From positions 1-64,000 of the IMG/VR virus record IMGVR_UViG_3300035698_003810: a DNA stretch of 64,000 nucleotides, one strand, 5' to 3'. Below the pieces are notes generated by a model, which saw nothing but the letters and a program-made list of their open reading frames with translations, made no database searches and had not been told where the DNA came from. The position numbers and the translations under genes were made by a program. The DNA comes from a virus. This document shows, piece by piece, positions 34,953 through 45,004 of this stretch. How positions within the stretch are numbered: position 1 is the first letter of the stretch; each line of letters begins with the position of its first letter.

Positions 34953-35357
34953 ATGCCTAAATATGTAGATGATATGAAGAAGAATAGATTTACAATTGCA
35001 GCTAATGGGTTACCTGTTGGTAGTACATATTATAAATTTGACCACAAAAGTGGACAATCGGTATATCGTGGTGCAATGATGGTAACTATGACATCTCTTG
35101 ATAATTCACAAATATCAAACATGGGATGTGTTAGAGTTATAAATACATTTGAGGTTGATGCTGGAGTTTTACAAAATGTAGGTGCATTTGTTCCGGTTTA
35201 TACTAATGGTGCCGTTGGTCTTACACTTGCTATGGGTATTGTTACTAACGATTTAGCAATACAAGTATTTAATGATGGTATTATACGAGATATTATATTG
35301 AATTTTGAATTTTTAATGCCTGATGATGATTTTATGATATTTACAGGAGCTGTTTAA
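34953..35357 (+). CDS. Small beta-rich virion protein, copy 3 of 3, 134 aa
   Basis: N-terminus KYVDDMKKNRFTIAANGLPV again has the DD...RFT motif. All-beta profile with TNDLAIQVFNDGIIRDIILN near the C-terminus. Same spacing, TAGGAG site and length class as the two preceding genes. Together they form a paralogous triplet placed between a fibre gene and a glycosyltransferase. Confidence 0.6.
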   Translation: MPKYVDDMKKNRFTIAANGLPVGSTYYKFDHKSGQSVYRGAMMVTMTSLDNSQISNMGCVRVINTFEVDAGVLQNVGAFVPVYTNGAVGLTLAMGIVTNDLAIQVFNDGIIRDIILNFEFLMPDDDFMIFTGAV

Positions 35358-35374
35358 ATTGAAAGGAATTAATT

Positions 35375-36217
35375 ATGGAAATTGATATTAAAGAATTGAG
35401 AAGTCGTGATATAAAAAAAAGAGAAAAAAATATTAAAGATATTGAGACATTTAAAAAATATGATATTAAAATATTGACACCATTTTATAATGTGATTGAT
35501 ACAAAGACTGAAAGGGCAATTTTAAAATTATTAGATTCAAAGACATTGAATTGTGCATGGTTATCATTACAAGGTACAGCGATTGCATATATTAGAAATA
35601 AACTTGTTAATGATGGTAACTCAGATTTACAATATCAGAAATTAAATGATGGGTTTACTCATTATTTATTTATAGATTCAGATACAGTTGTTAATGAAAA
35701 TACAGTTAAAAAATTATTATCATATGATTTGGATATAGTTGCCGGAGCATATGTTAGTAGAGAATCTGAACACTGTTATGTTGGTGGACATTTTAAATAT
35801 GAAGATGATAATATAATTGATTTTGTAAATATAGAAAAAACAACTAAAGGCTTAATTGAAGTTGATTGGATTGGTGCAGGATGTTTACTTATAAAGAAAG
35901 AAGTATTTGAAAATCTTCCATATCCTTGGTTTCATTACCCTATTATTGAAAAAATGTATAATGGGGAAAAACACACACAAATGGTATTTGAAGATGTGGG
36001 TTTTTCAATGTTAGCAAAAAAGTATGGTTATAAAATTTTTATGGATTGTGATGTTGAAGTAACACATTATGCAAGAAACTATCAAAGAGAAAATGTAACA
36101 GATTTTGAATTGCTATTTACAAATGTTAGTGATGATATGAATAAGGTATTTCAATTAATGAGAATGATGAGTTATAGAATAAATGATTTGGAAAAAAAGA
36201 AAGAGGACGATAAATAA
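35375..36217 (+). CDS. GT-A glycosyltransferase within the fibre operon, 280 aa
   Basis: DxD-type metal/nucleotide-sugar motif at FIDSDTVV (Asp101-Asp103) after a helical start and a Rossmann-like DIKILTPFYN strand (residues 29-38). Downstream WIGAGCLLIKKEVFENLPYP and FEDVGFSMLAKKYGYKIFMD match the acceptor-side block of GT2-like transferases. The gene sits inside the tail-fibre operon: the next fibre gene starts on its own stop codon. This suggests a substrate made at the same time, for example a fibre protein, but the acceptor is unknown. Confidence 0.8.
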   Translation: MEIDIKELRSRDIKKREKNIKDIETFKKYDIKILTPFYNVIDTKTERAILKLLDSKTLNCAWLSLQGTAIAYIRNKLVNDGNSDLQYQKLNDGFTHYLFIDSDTVVNENTVKKLLSYDLDIVAGAYVSRESEHCYVGGHFKYEDDNIIDFVNIEKTTKGLIEVDWIGAGCLLIKKEVFENLPYPWFHYPIIEKMYNGEKHTQMVFEDVGFSMLAKKYGYKIFMDCDVEVTHYARNYQRENVTDFELLFTNVSDDMNKVFQLMRMMSYRINDLEKKKEDDK

Positions 36218-37674
36218 TGTCAACTTATTATGTAAATATAAGCAACGCAATTGCAATTGGTGATGGTTCAATTGGTTCACCATTAAATTATAATCAGTTA
36301 GTAAACTTTTTTAATCCTGAGTATATAATTGGTGGTGAGGTTATTGCAACGTCTGCTCAAGCTGGTGATGTTATAAAAGTTAAAGGTTCAAAAACTGAAG
36401 ATTATGCACCGTCTGATAATACTTATGTTGATATGTTTGTTAGTTTTCATGAATCATTGAGTGGTTCTTTTAGTATTGAAGGGTGGGATGTACTAACAGA
36501 AGGTTCTCCAATTTTATATAATGAGGAGACTCAATTTAGTTTATTTGGTAGAGCAAATGAGTATAAAACAAGTGCGATTGATTCAACATTAGATATAACA
36601 TTAAAAAATATCATAGTTGATAATTATGGTATTAATGACGGAGGTACATTTTCCGTATCATTATTTGATTATGGGTGGGCTTCACCAAGTAGACAAATTA
36701 ATATTGATTTTAAAACTGTTGCAATTAAAACTAATACACTCGGTCAATTTCATTTATCTGAAACTGCCGTTGGGACGAGCGGGTATTCTAATGTGAGTTT
36801 TTATGGGTGTACATTAGATTGTGATGATATGACTCAATTTAGTAGAATTAATACATTTGGGTTATATGATTGTATTTTATTACATGATAGTATGACTTTA
36901 GATTTACAATCATATTCTACACTTAAAGCATCAAATAATTTAACGACATTAGCAAGTTATACATCATATGTTGGTTCACCGGGTGATGTATCTCAATATA
37001 TAGCACCTACATTTAATGATAGTTTGATAAGTTATTCTGTTGAGTCAAATGCCGCAAATCAAATTGCGTATTATCAAAATAAAACAACATTAGAATATTC
37101 AAATTTTAATATACCCGAAGGTGGAGCAACAGATACATTTAGAACAACAAATGATTATGCAACGGGTTTGTTTGGTGAGACTCGTGTTGCTTATGGTGCA
37201 TATGTATTTGAAATCACAGTAAGTGATTTTGGGAAAGGTCATATCGGTTCATTTTATTTTGGTGGTGACTTTGAAAATGTTATAGTAACGGTTGACCCCG
37301 GAATAATTGAATTTAATCCTGTAACCTGTGCCGGTGTAAATACATCTGGTCTTGGTGCATCAATTATCAATCTTGTTGTTCCCAGTATTAGAACATTTGG
37401 TTTTAATTCATTTCCATTTGATTTTAGTGGAACACCTGTTGAAGGTGCATCACCATTGTATGTTAAATACCACGTTTACAATTACGAACCAAGGGGGCAA
37501 TTTGCTGGTAGATGGGAAGCATATGAATTCAGATGGTGGTTTGATTATGATACATCTGGTGGAACAACTGATTATATTGCATATGCTGTAGATAAAGTAA
37601 ATTGGTTATATTGTGGTGTTTATGGGCAAACATATGATGTTCGTTGTTGTGTAATGTATAGACCTATAGAATAA
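36217..37674 (+). CDS. Beta-helix fibre protein, 485 aa
   Basis: N-terminus STYYVNISNAIAIGDGSIGS followed by a GDVIKVKG strand is the same style as the 592-residue spike at 30352 and suggests a shared attachment domain. Residues 100-220 have beta-helix-like rungs (LDITLKNIIVDNYGIN, YSNVSFYGCTLDCDD). The C-terminal part has aromatic strands (AYEFRWWFDYDTSG). It overlaps the preceding glycosyltransferase gene by one base (TAATG). Probable receptor-binding component. Confidence 0.65.
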   Translation: MSTYYVNISNAIAIGDGSIGSPLNYNQLVNFFNPEYIIGGEVIATSAQAGDVIKVKGSKTEDYAPSDNTYVDMFVSFHESLSGSFSIEGWDVLTEGSPILYNEETQFSLFGRANEYKTSAIDSTLDITLKNIIVDNYGINDGGTFSVSLFDYGWASPSRQINIDFKTVAIKTNTLGQFHLSETAVGTSGYSNVSFYGCTLDCDDMTQFSRINTFGLYDCILLHDSMTLDLQSYSTLKASNNLTTLASYTSYVGSPGDVSQYIAPTFNDSLISYSVESNAANQIAYYQNKTTLEYSNFNIPEGGATDTFRTTNDYATGLFGETRVAYGAYVFEITVSDFGKGHIGSFYFGGDFENVIVTVDPGIIEFNPVTCAGVNTSGLGASIINLVVPSIRTFGFNSFPFDFSGTPVEGASPLYVKYHVYNYEPRGQFAGRWEAYEFRWWFDYDTSGGTTDYIAYAVDKVNWLYCGVYGQTYDVRCCVMYRPIE

Positions 37675-37675
37675 A

Positions 37676-37683
37676 TATAAATA
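37676..37683 (+). promoter_or_regulatory. T4-type late promoter element TATAAATA
   Basis: Exact octamer just after the preceding stop codon and 31 bases before the start of the Ig/PKD-repeat protein. Confidence 0.68.
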
Positions 37684-37714
37684 ATTAAAAAGATGATTAA
37701 TTTTTGGAGTATAA

Positions 37715-40700
37715 ATGGCTAATTTTTTTGAAGATTTTGTTGCATCAACTGGAAATTTTTTCTATGCTGCACAGGTTGGATACCCATCATACCGATATTG
37801 GTATATCGATTATGTTAAGTTAATACCAACTGATGCTGTTGCATATCAACCGGGATTCCTTCTTGTTGAAACACAACCAGAATTGAATGGTAGCTTGTCG
37901 GCTTCATATGTAAATCTTGACCCATATAATGGTTGTGATAACTTTATAATTATTAGATATCAAAGTCCAACTGAATTTATGGGTTTGCGTGTTAATCCGG
38001 GGACTCTTGACCAAAAGGGAATTTATGTTTCTCATTCTAACCCAAGTGAATGGCAGGGTGAGGGTAATGCATTATCTCAAGGTGATACAAAACTTAATCT
38101 TATAAACTCAGCAGGTGTTGCGATTAGTGCTGAAACGTGGCCTAATAAAACTGCGTTTCCTCTTGATGGTTTAATTACAGTTGATATTACAAGTAATAAT
38201 AATTATTCTCTTGAATGGTGGGATTCAGACCACACAATATTATATGCCTCTGCTACATTTATTGATAACCATATTATATCATCGGCAGGACACCACGGGT
38301 TCTTCCACACTACAAAATGGGATGCAAACATTGACGGGTGGGATTATATCATGTGGGTTGATGGTGTATCTGCGGTTACACCACCGACAATAGAATCATT
38401 CAGTGCAACTGATTATGTAATAACTGATGGAGATAGTACTACTTTAGGGTGGTTTGTTTTAAGTGGTGATAATGATACAATAGTTACGATTGACAATGGG
38501 GTTGGTGATGTAGATTTATTTGGAACATCAGCTATAACTCCGGGGCTTGGTAGCCACACATATACAATATCAGCTTATAATGATGGTGGTTCAGTAAGTG
38601 CAGATTTTGGTTTGACAGTACTGGCAAATGCACCGACAATTGAGATATTTTCTGCATCTAATACTCCAGTGTCTGCTGGAGAAAATTCAACATTGGGGTG
38701 GATTACATCTGGTTCTTCTGTATCAGCTTTCATTGATAATGGTGTTGGTTGGATAACTCCTATTTGGGAAGTTAGTGCAGGTACGTATGAAGTTTCTGCA
38801 TTGACAGCAACAACAACATACACAATGTCAGCGTTTGATGTTAGTGATAACTTTGTTACCGACTCAACAACAGTTGAAGTTACTCCACCAATAATATCAG
38901 TATTTTCTGCCGACACACCAATATCTGCTGGTGGTAATTCAACATTGACATGGGAGACATCGGGTAGTTCTGTATCAGCATTTATTGATAATGATATTGG
39001 TTGGGTGACTCCAGTTAGTGCAGGTACATATGAAGTTTCTGCATTAACAGCAACAACAATATACACATTGTCAGCATTTGATTTTGTTGGTAATTATGTA
39101 ACAGACACTGCATTGGTTGTGGTGTCAGCGGTACCACAAATAGTTGGTGGTACATTTTCGGCAACACCAAATCCAGTTTGTTCAGGGTCTGATTATTTAA
39201 TTAGTTGGGAAACATTGGGAGCAACATCAGCATTCATTGATAATGGTGTTGGTTGGATTGCTTCATCTGCTGTAACTTCTGGTTCATATGGAACATCAGC
39301 TTCACTACCGACAACATATTCATTGTCTGCGTGGAATGACCTTGGAAATATTACAAGTGCGAGTTATATTCAACAGGTTTATTATAGAGACCCTGTTGCA
39401 GATGCAGGAAGTGATTTAGTATTTTCTGCAACGGATACCAGTGGGGTATCGGTAACATTTAATTCAAGTGCCAGTTATGACCCTGATGGTCAAGCTATTG
39501 CAACATATTTATGGACATCAGCAGGTACGGTAATATCAACATCAGAATATTTTACTCTTGTATTATCTGCTGGAGACTATGTATTTGATTTATTGATTAC
39601 CGATGGATGTAATCAATCGGGAACTGATAGTGTAAGTGCTTCTGTTGTGAATTTAATTCCTCCGGTTGCTATTGCAAGTGCAACTCCATATTTTGTAAAT
39701 GCTGGTGAAAGTTTTATTTTATCTGGTCAAGATAGTTATGACCCCGACGGAGCAATAGATAGTTACTTATGGGATTTAAGCGGAACATTCCTTTCAGCGA
39801 CTGACGTAGCGGTACACACACAAAATACAGTGGGTGATTATACATATACATTGACAGTAACAGACACAAGTGGATTATCTGCTTCTGATACAACGTTAGT
39901 TCATGTGAATGGTATATACGCTCCAAGTGCTAATGCTGGTGACGACCAATCACATTGTATGGTTTCTGGTGATTCGGTGGATGTAACACTTAATGGTAGT
40001 GATAGTTTTCCTTCTGAAACTGGTGGTACAATAGTTTGGTATGAGTGGGAATTAAGTGCGTTTGGTGTGTCTAATGTATCTGCCGATGTATCTGCGGTAT
40101 ATGAGATTTCAGCAACTGTAAGTGATGTTTCTGCATTTGGTACATATGAAGTTGGTTTGGTAGTTTCGGCATCAAATGGTATTATTGATAATGACATAAT
40201 GAGTGTAACTATTAATCGTCAAGCAATTGTATCTGCTGGTGATGACCAAACACATAATCTATCGTGTAGTGCTTCATTTATTAATATTGGGTTAAGTGGC
40301 AGCTCTGATTTATCTGGTACGTATATTTGGTATTTTAAAGATGGTGAAGTCACACAACAAGGACAAAATGTTACAAGAGAATATTCAGTAGGAACATACA
40401 GTGCCGGATTAGAAATTGTAACAACAGCAGCCAATGGTGCTGTATGTACATCAGACCAAGATATTATTAATATTGTTATAAGTGCCAACCCAATGTCAAT
40501 TGAAACATTTGAGTTTAGCCCTAATTTTATAAATGGAACGTCTGCATATGTGTGGACAACATTGTCATGGGAAACATCTGGTGCAGTAAGTGCAACTATT
40601 GATAATAATGTTGGGTGGTTAGATACATCAGCAATTAGTGCGGGTAGCATTGCGGTTTCAGCAACAAGTAGTATAACATATGCGATTTCAGCATTTGATG

Positions 40701-42013
40701 TTAGTGGTTGTATGATAACAGCAACAACAACAGCTATAATAAATTTAGGAACGATTTCAGCTTGTTTACTTAAAGTAAATTATATTTCTCTATTTGGCCC
40801 GGAACATATACGATGGGGTGAATGTCGAGATATTAATTTGGTTGACATGTTACCATCAACATTGAATGGTACAGATACAGAAACATATCTTAAAGTTTAT
40901 CAAGATTATTTAAATGAAATGTATGCGGGAAGTTGTGGGTATACCCTTGGTGCATCAGCATTAGATACATGTGCGTGTGAAGTTTCAGCATGTCTATTAT
41001 CTGCTGTTAATAATTTTTATGAACATCAAACATATTTGAGTGGTGGAATTTCAGCGAACACTTTATACACCCCTACTGATGATGTTGAGAAAGTATTCCT
41101 TAGTAATTTTTGTCAAATACCAAAAGATAATATATCTGTTCTTGAAAAGACATATAGATTGACAGAATTGTTTGACCCGGATTTAATTCCGATTGAGTTA
41201 ATTCAATTCTATGCATCTAATCTTGGATATAAAGTTGGATTGAGTCGTGATAATGTTGGGTTAGATTTTTCTGCTGCTCAAACAACATCAGAAGAGTCAA
41301 TAAATCAAAAGAAATATTTACGTTTCATGATTAGAAATTTACCAACATGGTACAAAATTAAAACAACAAGAAACTCAGTTAAGATGATGTTGTACTCATT
41401 TGGGTTAGTTGGTGATTTTATTTATTACTTTACAAGAAATTATAGAGACCCCGATACAGGAATTGGTTTAAATAGCTTAGAATATAATGCAACTAATGGA
41501 ATCACAGTAAACACTCCAAGTGGTGGTACAGACACTTCTGGTTTTAATAACTATGTTATTAATGATAACATGACATATAGAGAACTTCAGAAATTGAAAT
41601 GTGATACATCACAATGGGAAGAATTTAAGAACAATAAAAAAGCATATTTCAATATGTTGAACGATTTACAACCGACAGGAAATAATGATTGGTTATTGAC
41701 TGATGTAAATCCTATATCGGTACAGGAAGATATTTCAAATATCCCGGATGCTTTCTTCTCATCACCCCATTTTAGATTGTGGTTTGATATTTTAGAAAGT
41801 TTAACAAATGGAAATTATACAACTGATTTACATAGACAGAAATTAATATCAGAATCAATAAAGGCAATCAAGCCAATCAATACAGTTTTTGAGGGTGTTA
41901 CAGGTGTATTTAGAACTGTAGTTGATTTATACTACTTAGCATATCCGAGAATTAGAAAACACATTTCATTATTCTCTGATGGTTATGCGGATTGGTATAT
42001 GCCTGATGTTTAA
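37715..42013 (+). CDS. Large tail protein: lectin-like N-terminus, Ig/PKD repeats, wedge-like C-terminus, 1432 aa
   Basis: Residues 1-220 look like a beta-sandwich (lectin or laminin-G style). From about 225 to 1015 there are five related Ig-like domains (pattern TLSWETSG...SAFIDNGVGW...TYTLSAFD) and four PKD-like domains (pattern AGDDQ...SYDPDG...YLWT...YTYTLTVTD). The C-terminal 400 residues are different: NNFYEHQTYL, LIPIELIQFYASNLGYKVG and KKYLRFMIRNLPTWYKIKTT resemble the tail protein I / wedge type segment that joins fibres to the baseplate. The reading is a baseplate-attached arm with a long Ig stalk. The SA dipeptide is highly abundant. Confidence 0.7.
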   Translation: MANFFEDFVASTGNFFYAAQVGYPSYRYWYIDYVKLIPTDAVAYQPGFLLVETQPELNGSLSASYVNLDPYNGCDNFIIIRYQSPTEFMGLRVNPGTLDQKGIYVSHSNPSEWQGEGNALSQGDTKLNLINSAGVAISAETWPNKTAFPLDGLITVDITSNNNYSLEWWDSDHTILYASATFIDNHIISSAGHHGFFHTTKWDANIDGWDYIMWVDGVSAVTPPTIESFSATDYVITDGDSTTLGWFVLSGDNDTIVTIDNGVGDVDLFGTSAITPGLGSHTYTISAYNDGGSVSADFGLTVLANAPTIEIFSASNTPVSAGENSTLGWITSGSSVSAFIDNGVGWITPIWEVSAGTYEVSALTATTTYTMSAFDVSDNFVTDSTTVEVTPPIISVFSADTPISAGGNSTLTWETSGSSVSAFIDNDIGWVTPVSAGTYEVSALTATTIYTLSAFDFVGNYVTDTALVVVSAVPQIVGGTFSATPNPVCSGSDYLISWETLGATSAFIDNGVGWIASSAVTSGSYGTSASLPTTYSLSAWNDLGNITSASYIQQVYYRDPVADAGSDLVFSATDTSGVSVTFNSSASYDPDGQAIATYLWTSAGTVISTSEYFTLVLSAGDYVFDLLITDGCNQSGTDSVSASVVNLIPPVAIASATPYFVNAGESFILSGQDSYDPDGAIDSYLWDLSGTFLSATDVAVHTQNTVGDYTYTLTVTDTSGLSASDTTLVHVNGIYAPSANAGDDQSHCMVSGDSVDVTLNGSDSFPSETGGTIVWYEWELSAFGVSNVSADVSAVYEISATVSDVSAFGTYEVGLVVSASNGIIDNDIMSVTINRQAIVSAGDDQTHNLSCSASFINIGLSGSSDLSGTYIWYFKDGEVTQQGQNVTREYSVGTYSAGLEIVTTAANGAVCTSDQDIINIVISANPMSIETFEFSPNFINGTSAYVWTTLSWETSGAVSATIDNNVGWLDTSAISAGSIAVSATSSITYAISAFDVSGCMITATTTAIINLGTISACLLKVNYISLFGPEHIRWGECRDINLVDMLPSTLNGTDTETYLKVYQDYLNEMYAGSCGYTLGASALDTCACEVSACLLSAVNNFYEHQTYLSGGISANTLYTPTDDVEKVFLSNFCQIPKDNISVLEKTYRLTELFDPDLIPIELIQFYASNLGYKVGLSRDNVGLDFSAAQTTSEESINQKKYLRFMIRNLPTWYKIKTTRNSVKMMLYSFGLVGDFIYYFTRNYRDPDTGIGLNSLEYNATNGITVNTPSGGTDTSGFNNYVINDNMTYRELQKLKCDTSQWEEFKNNKKAYFNMLNDLQPTGNNDWLLTDVNPISVQEDISNIPDAFFSSPHFRLWFDILESLTNGNYTTDLHRQKLISESIKAIKPINTVFEGVTGVFRTVVDLYYLAYPRIRKHISLFSDGYADWYMPDV
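38390..40755 (+). repeat. Ig-like (5) and PKD-like (4) domain repeats
   Basis: Approximate boundaries. Ig-like domains at 38390-38635, 38636-38890, 38891-39136, 39137-39385 and 40495-40755. PKD-like domains at 39391-39650, 39658-39918, 39919-40220 and 40222-40494. The second and third Ig copies are the closest pair (shared SGSSVSAFIDN and SAGTYEVSALTATT), which points to recent duplication. Confidence 0.7.
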
Positions 42014-42019
42014 GAAAAA

Positions 42020-42033
42020 TATAAATATAAATA
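42020..42033 (+). promoter_or_regulatory. Overlapping T4-type late promoter elements
   Basis: Two exact TATAAATA copies overlapping by two bases (42020-42027 and 42026-42033) in the 54-base gap before the next fibre gene, which has AAGGAG upstream of its ATG. Confidence 0.68.
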
Positions 42034-42067
42034 GATATATAGTTAATATATTAAGGAGAAATTATTA

Positions 42068-44977
42068 ATGGCACAATATGCAATGATTACAGAAACTGGT
42101 CTGAACGAGATAGATAATGCTCATCCATTGGGACAATATATTGAAATAGCATATTACTTACCAGTTTACGATTATAGAATAGACCCAAATATTTTACCAA
42201 CAGATACTTCTATAAGTGGAACTGAAATCAGAACGTGTACAAGTTCTGCTGACACTGTACCACAAGGAGAAATTCTATGGAATGTTTCTGGAGATTCCTA
42301 TACATTATCACCAGAACAATTATATTTGATACGTACAGGGGATGAACTTGTAACTACAAGTGGTACAAATAAACAGATAACTAATTTTGCACATAGAGAA
42401 GTGTTCTCTATAAATAAATTTAAAACAAGTGCTATTGGTGATTACTATACAGGTGATACAGTATCATCTCCGGGAACGGCTGGTGCATCATGGTTTATAT
42501 CTAATGCAGGGTATGGTTTGTTATCAGCACCAACATCTGCCGAGGGATTTGGCCCGGAAGACCCGGACAGTCCAGCAGCGAGTTTTCTTTACAAAGGTGT
42601 AACATATCAACATGTTATTACATCTGCTAATGATAGTAGAGCTAATTTCAAAGTTACTATGAGAGCAGAACATGGACAAATCAAATTTAATAAAGTTGGT
42701 TTGTATGGTGTTAAGAGAACAGCAGATGGTGTTATTGCTACCGACCCATTTTTATTTGGACAAGTAATTATTCCTGAACCACAAATTCTTTATTCAAGAG
42801 ATGTTGGTAGCACGGGTAAAGTAACGGAAATTACATTAGATTATCAAATTGAATCAAAAACACTAAGTGCTGGTTTATTTGAAGATGTATTTTATTCAAC
42901 ATCTGGTGACTATTGGGTAAGAACAACTAATGAAGAAAATGGCAATTATGGTCTATCATATGATGGTAGTGTATATATTTCAAATACATTAGGCATAGAC
43001 GAAACAGGACAGGTGTTACCGGGTGATGACGATAGAAGTGTAGCCAAACTACTGGTTAGTACATTTGAGTACGTTAATAAGCCTGTAACGAGTGCTGAGA
43101 GAGAAATGCCTCAACTTTGCTTACAATATGTTGCAAGTCAAGGTATAGAATCAAAACGTATCAGAACAACAATGAAAACTAATGTGAGTGGTGATTGTGA
43201 ATTTGATATGTATGGTGCATGTTTAAGTGCTCATCCTGATAACTATTCATTGATTCCTGCTATTGACAAAGGTTATGGTTTGGGGTTAGAAGGTAAAAGG
43301 TGGAGTCATGCATATATATCAAACACATTTGAAATGTTTAATGACTCTTGGGCTGATGTTACATCCGGTTCAAACTTTCTTGATTCATATATTAATTTTG
43401 ATAGTTCAAATGCACTGGCTCATTTTGGAAGCACAAATGTTTATGTTGGCCCATACCATAACACAAAACAAATTAAATTCGATGGGTCTACATTTTTAAA
43501 AAAAATTAACAATACAAGATATATGCATGGTAATATTTCATCATATCGTGCTTCGGCAACTGGTAATGATATTATTACTGGTGTTGAAAATATATACACG
43601 CAAGAATATGATTTACTTATAAGAGGATTAAATGATATTGCATTGGTTACATTATCAGCCGGAAGTGAATCATCATTCACTGCTGAAGAAATTATTGATA
43701 AAATTTGGACAACATATACAATAACCGAAGCTGAAATTGACAGATTAAAAAAACTTATAACTGCCAATGAAATAAGTATTGATGTAATAAATGGTGATAT
43801 TGCTCAGTTTACAACATCAACACCTGTTGGTTTAATACAAGAAAGAAATCAATTAACATTTGAAAATGAAAAATTAGCTTCACAAATTAAAACATTAGAA
43901 GAAAGTGGTGAGAATATTAACACATATCTTGGAGAATCTCAAGATATTCTTCTTGTTGCTGGAAGAAATATTCATACAAATGGAAATGTGATTCCGTTAA
44001 GAAATCTTGTAAATGATTTGGGTTGGTGGGATAATCAATTTGCTCATGTGTTTACAGAAAACATCACTGGGTGGAATAGGGATGATGGTAATGGTAGACA
44101 AGTGACATTCCAAGGACATATAGTTCCTGATGGTACTGGACATAAAATAAGAGAAAACAAATGGACAGGATGGGAATGGTCTGAAATTACTGCAAAGAAG
44201 TTTGGTCGAACTGATAAATATGTTGAAAAGGCATATTTAAGAAAAATATACACTCGTGATATTAGAATTGAAGAAAACGGTAGTCTTGAGTTTACTAATG
44301 GTATTAAAATGTCAAATAGTAGTATATGGGGAAATATTAACAATATAGGGACGGATACTAATCCAGTTAATATAATTTATGTTAATGATTTGGTATTGAA
44401 AAATCAATATAAAACATACACTGTTGGTGATTTATTAACACCAAAATCAACTTCTATTTATTCATCAAATTTTAAATCAGCGGGTGGGTCATTTAAATTT
44501 AAAAATGTAACAGCGAGATATAGTGCAATACAGCAGGGTGGTATTTTATATTTAACTTTTGAAAAAGACCAATCTATTGCAGATGCTTCTTCTAATTGGA
44601 ATCCAAATGATATACCAGGTAAAAAAGATATGGTTACTATACCATATTCTGGAATGATGCAAATATTTGGATTTAATACTATGCAGTATGTGGATAGTAC
44701 TCCTATTACATTACAACAATATGTTCATTCAAATGAAGATGGTATTGGTGGAAAAGATGAAGGTAATTTTAAATTTGCGGGTACTATATTTCAAGCCCCT
44801 GATGATATAGGATTTGTTGTGGCTGGTAAATATAGAACATTAACCAACCCAAGTGATGGTAGTTCTAAAAGGTTTTGGAAATTTTTAGCCGGTAATAAGG
44901 TTAGTATAAGGGATACCGACATCGTTCTTACATTTAAGTTTACAGGAGTATTGACTTCAGTATGGTCAGAACAATAA
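42068..44977 (+). CDS. Long tail fibre protein, 969 aa
   Basis: N-terminus AQYAMITETGLNEIDNAHPL is a fibre attachment-type start. Residues 190-260 include KVTMRAEHGQIKFNKVGLYG, a pattern of tail-collar-like beta segments. A coiled coil follows at about 538-632 (AEEIIDKIWTTYTITEAEID and FENEKLASQIKTLEESGENI). Repeated short strands occur near 640-780 (FTENITGWNRDDGNGRQVTF). No chaperone domain or endosialidase motif is seen. Probably a trimeric fibre shaft with receptor-binding parts. Confidence 0.68.
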   Translation: MAQYAMITETGLNEIDNAHPLGQYIEIAYYLPVYDYRIDPNILPTDTSISGTEIRTCTSSADTVPQGEILWNVSGDSYTLSPEQLYLIRTGDELVTTSGTNKQITNFAHREVFSINKFKTSAIGDYYTGDTVSSPGTAGASWFISNAGYGLLSAPTSAEGFGPEDPDSPAASFLYKGVTYQHVITSANDSRANFKVTMRAEHGQIKFNKVGLYGVKRTADGVIATDPFLFGQVIIPEPQILYSRDVGSTGKVTEITLDYQIESKTLSAGLFEDVFYSTSGDYWVRTTNEENGNYGLSYDGSVYISNTLGIDETGQVLPGDDDRSVAKLLVSTFEYVNKPVTSAEREMPQLCLQYVASQGIESKRIRTTMKTNVSGDCEFDMYGACLSAHPDNYSLIPAIDKGYGLGLEGKRWSHAYISNTFEMFNDSWADVTSGSNFLDSYINFDSSNALAHFGSTNVYVGPYHNTKQIKFDGSTFLKKINNTRYMHGNISSYRASATGNDIITGVENIYTQEYDLLIRGLNDIALVTLSAGSESSFTAEEIIDKIWTTYTITEAEIDRLKKLITANEISIDVINGDIAQFTTSTPVGLIQERNQLTFENEKLASQIKTLEESGENINTYLGESQDILLVAGRNIHTNGNVIPLRNLVNDLGWWDNQFAHVFTENITGWNRDDGNGRQVTFQGHIVPDGTGHKIRENKWTGWEWSEITAKKFGRTDKYVEKAYLRKIYTRDIRIEENGSLEFTNGIKMSNSSIWGNINNIGTDTNPVNIIYVNDLVLKNQYKTYTVGDLLTPKSTSIYSSNFKSAGGSFKFKNVTARYSAIQQGGILYLTFEKDQSIADASSNWNPNDIPGKKDMVTIPYSGMMQIFGFNTMQYVDSTPITLQQYVHSNEDGIGGKDEGNFKFAGTIFQAPDDIGFVVAGKYRTLTNPSDGSSKRFWKFLAGNKVSIRDTDIVLTFKFTGVLTSVWSEQ

Positions 44978-45004
44978 TTTTTTATAAAAAAAGGAGATAT
45001 TGAA

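Noticed and set aside
38575-40650. Minus-strand frames of up to 163 codons opposite the Ig/PKD repeats
   Set aside because: They arise from the Ser-Ala rich repeats read backward; there is no start signal or conserved motif.
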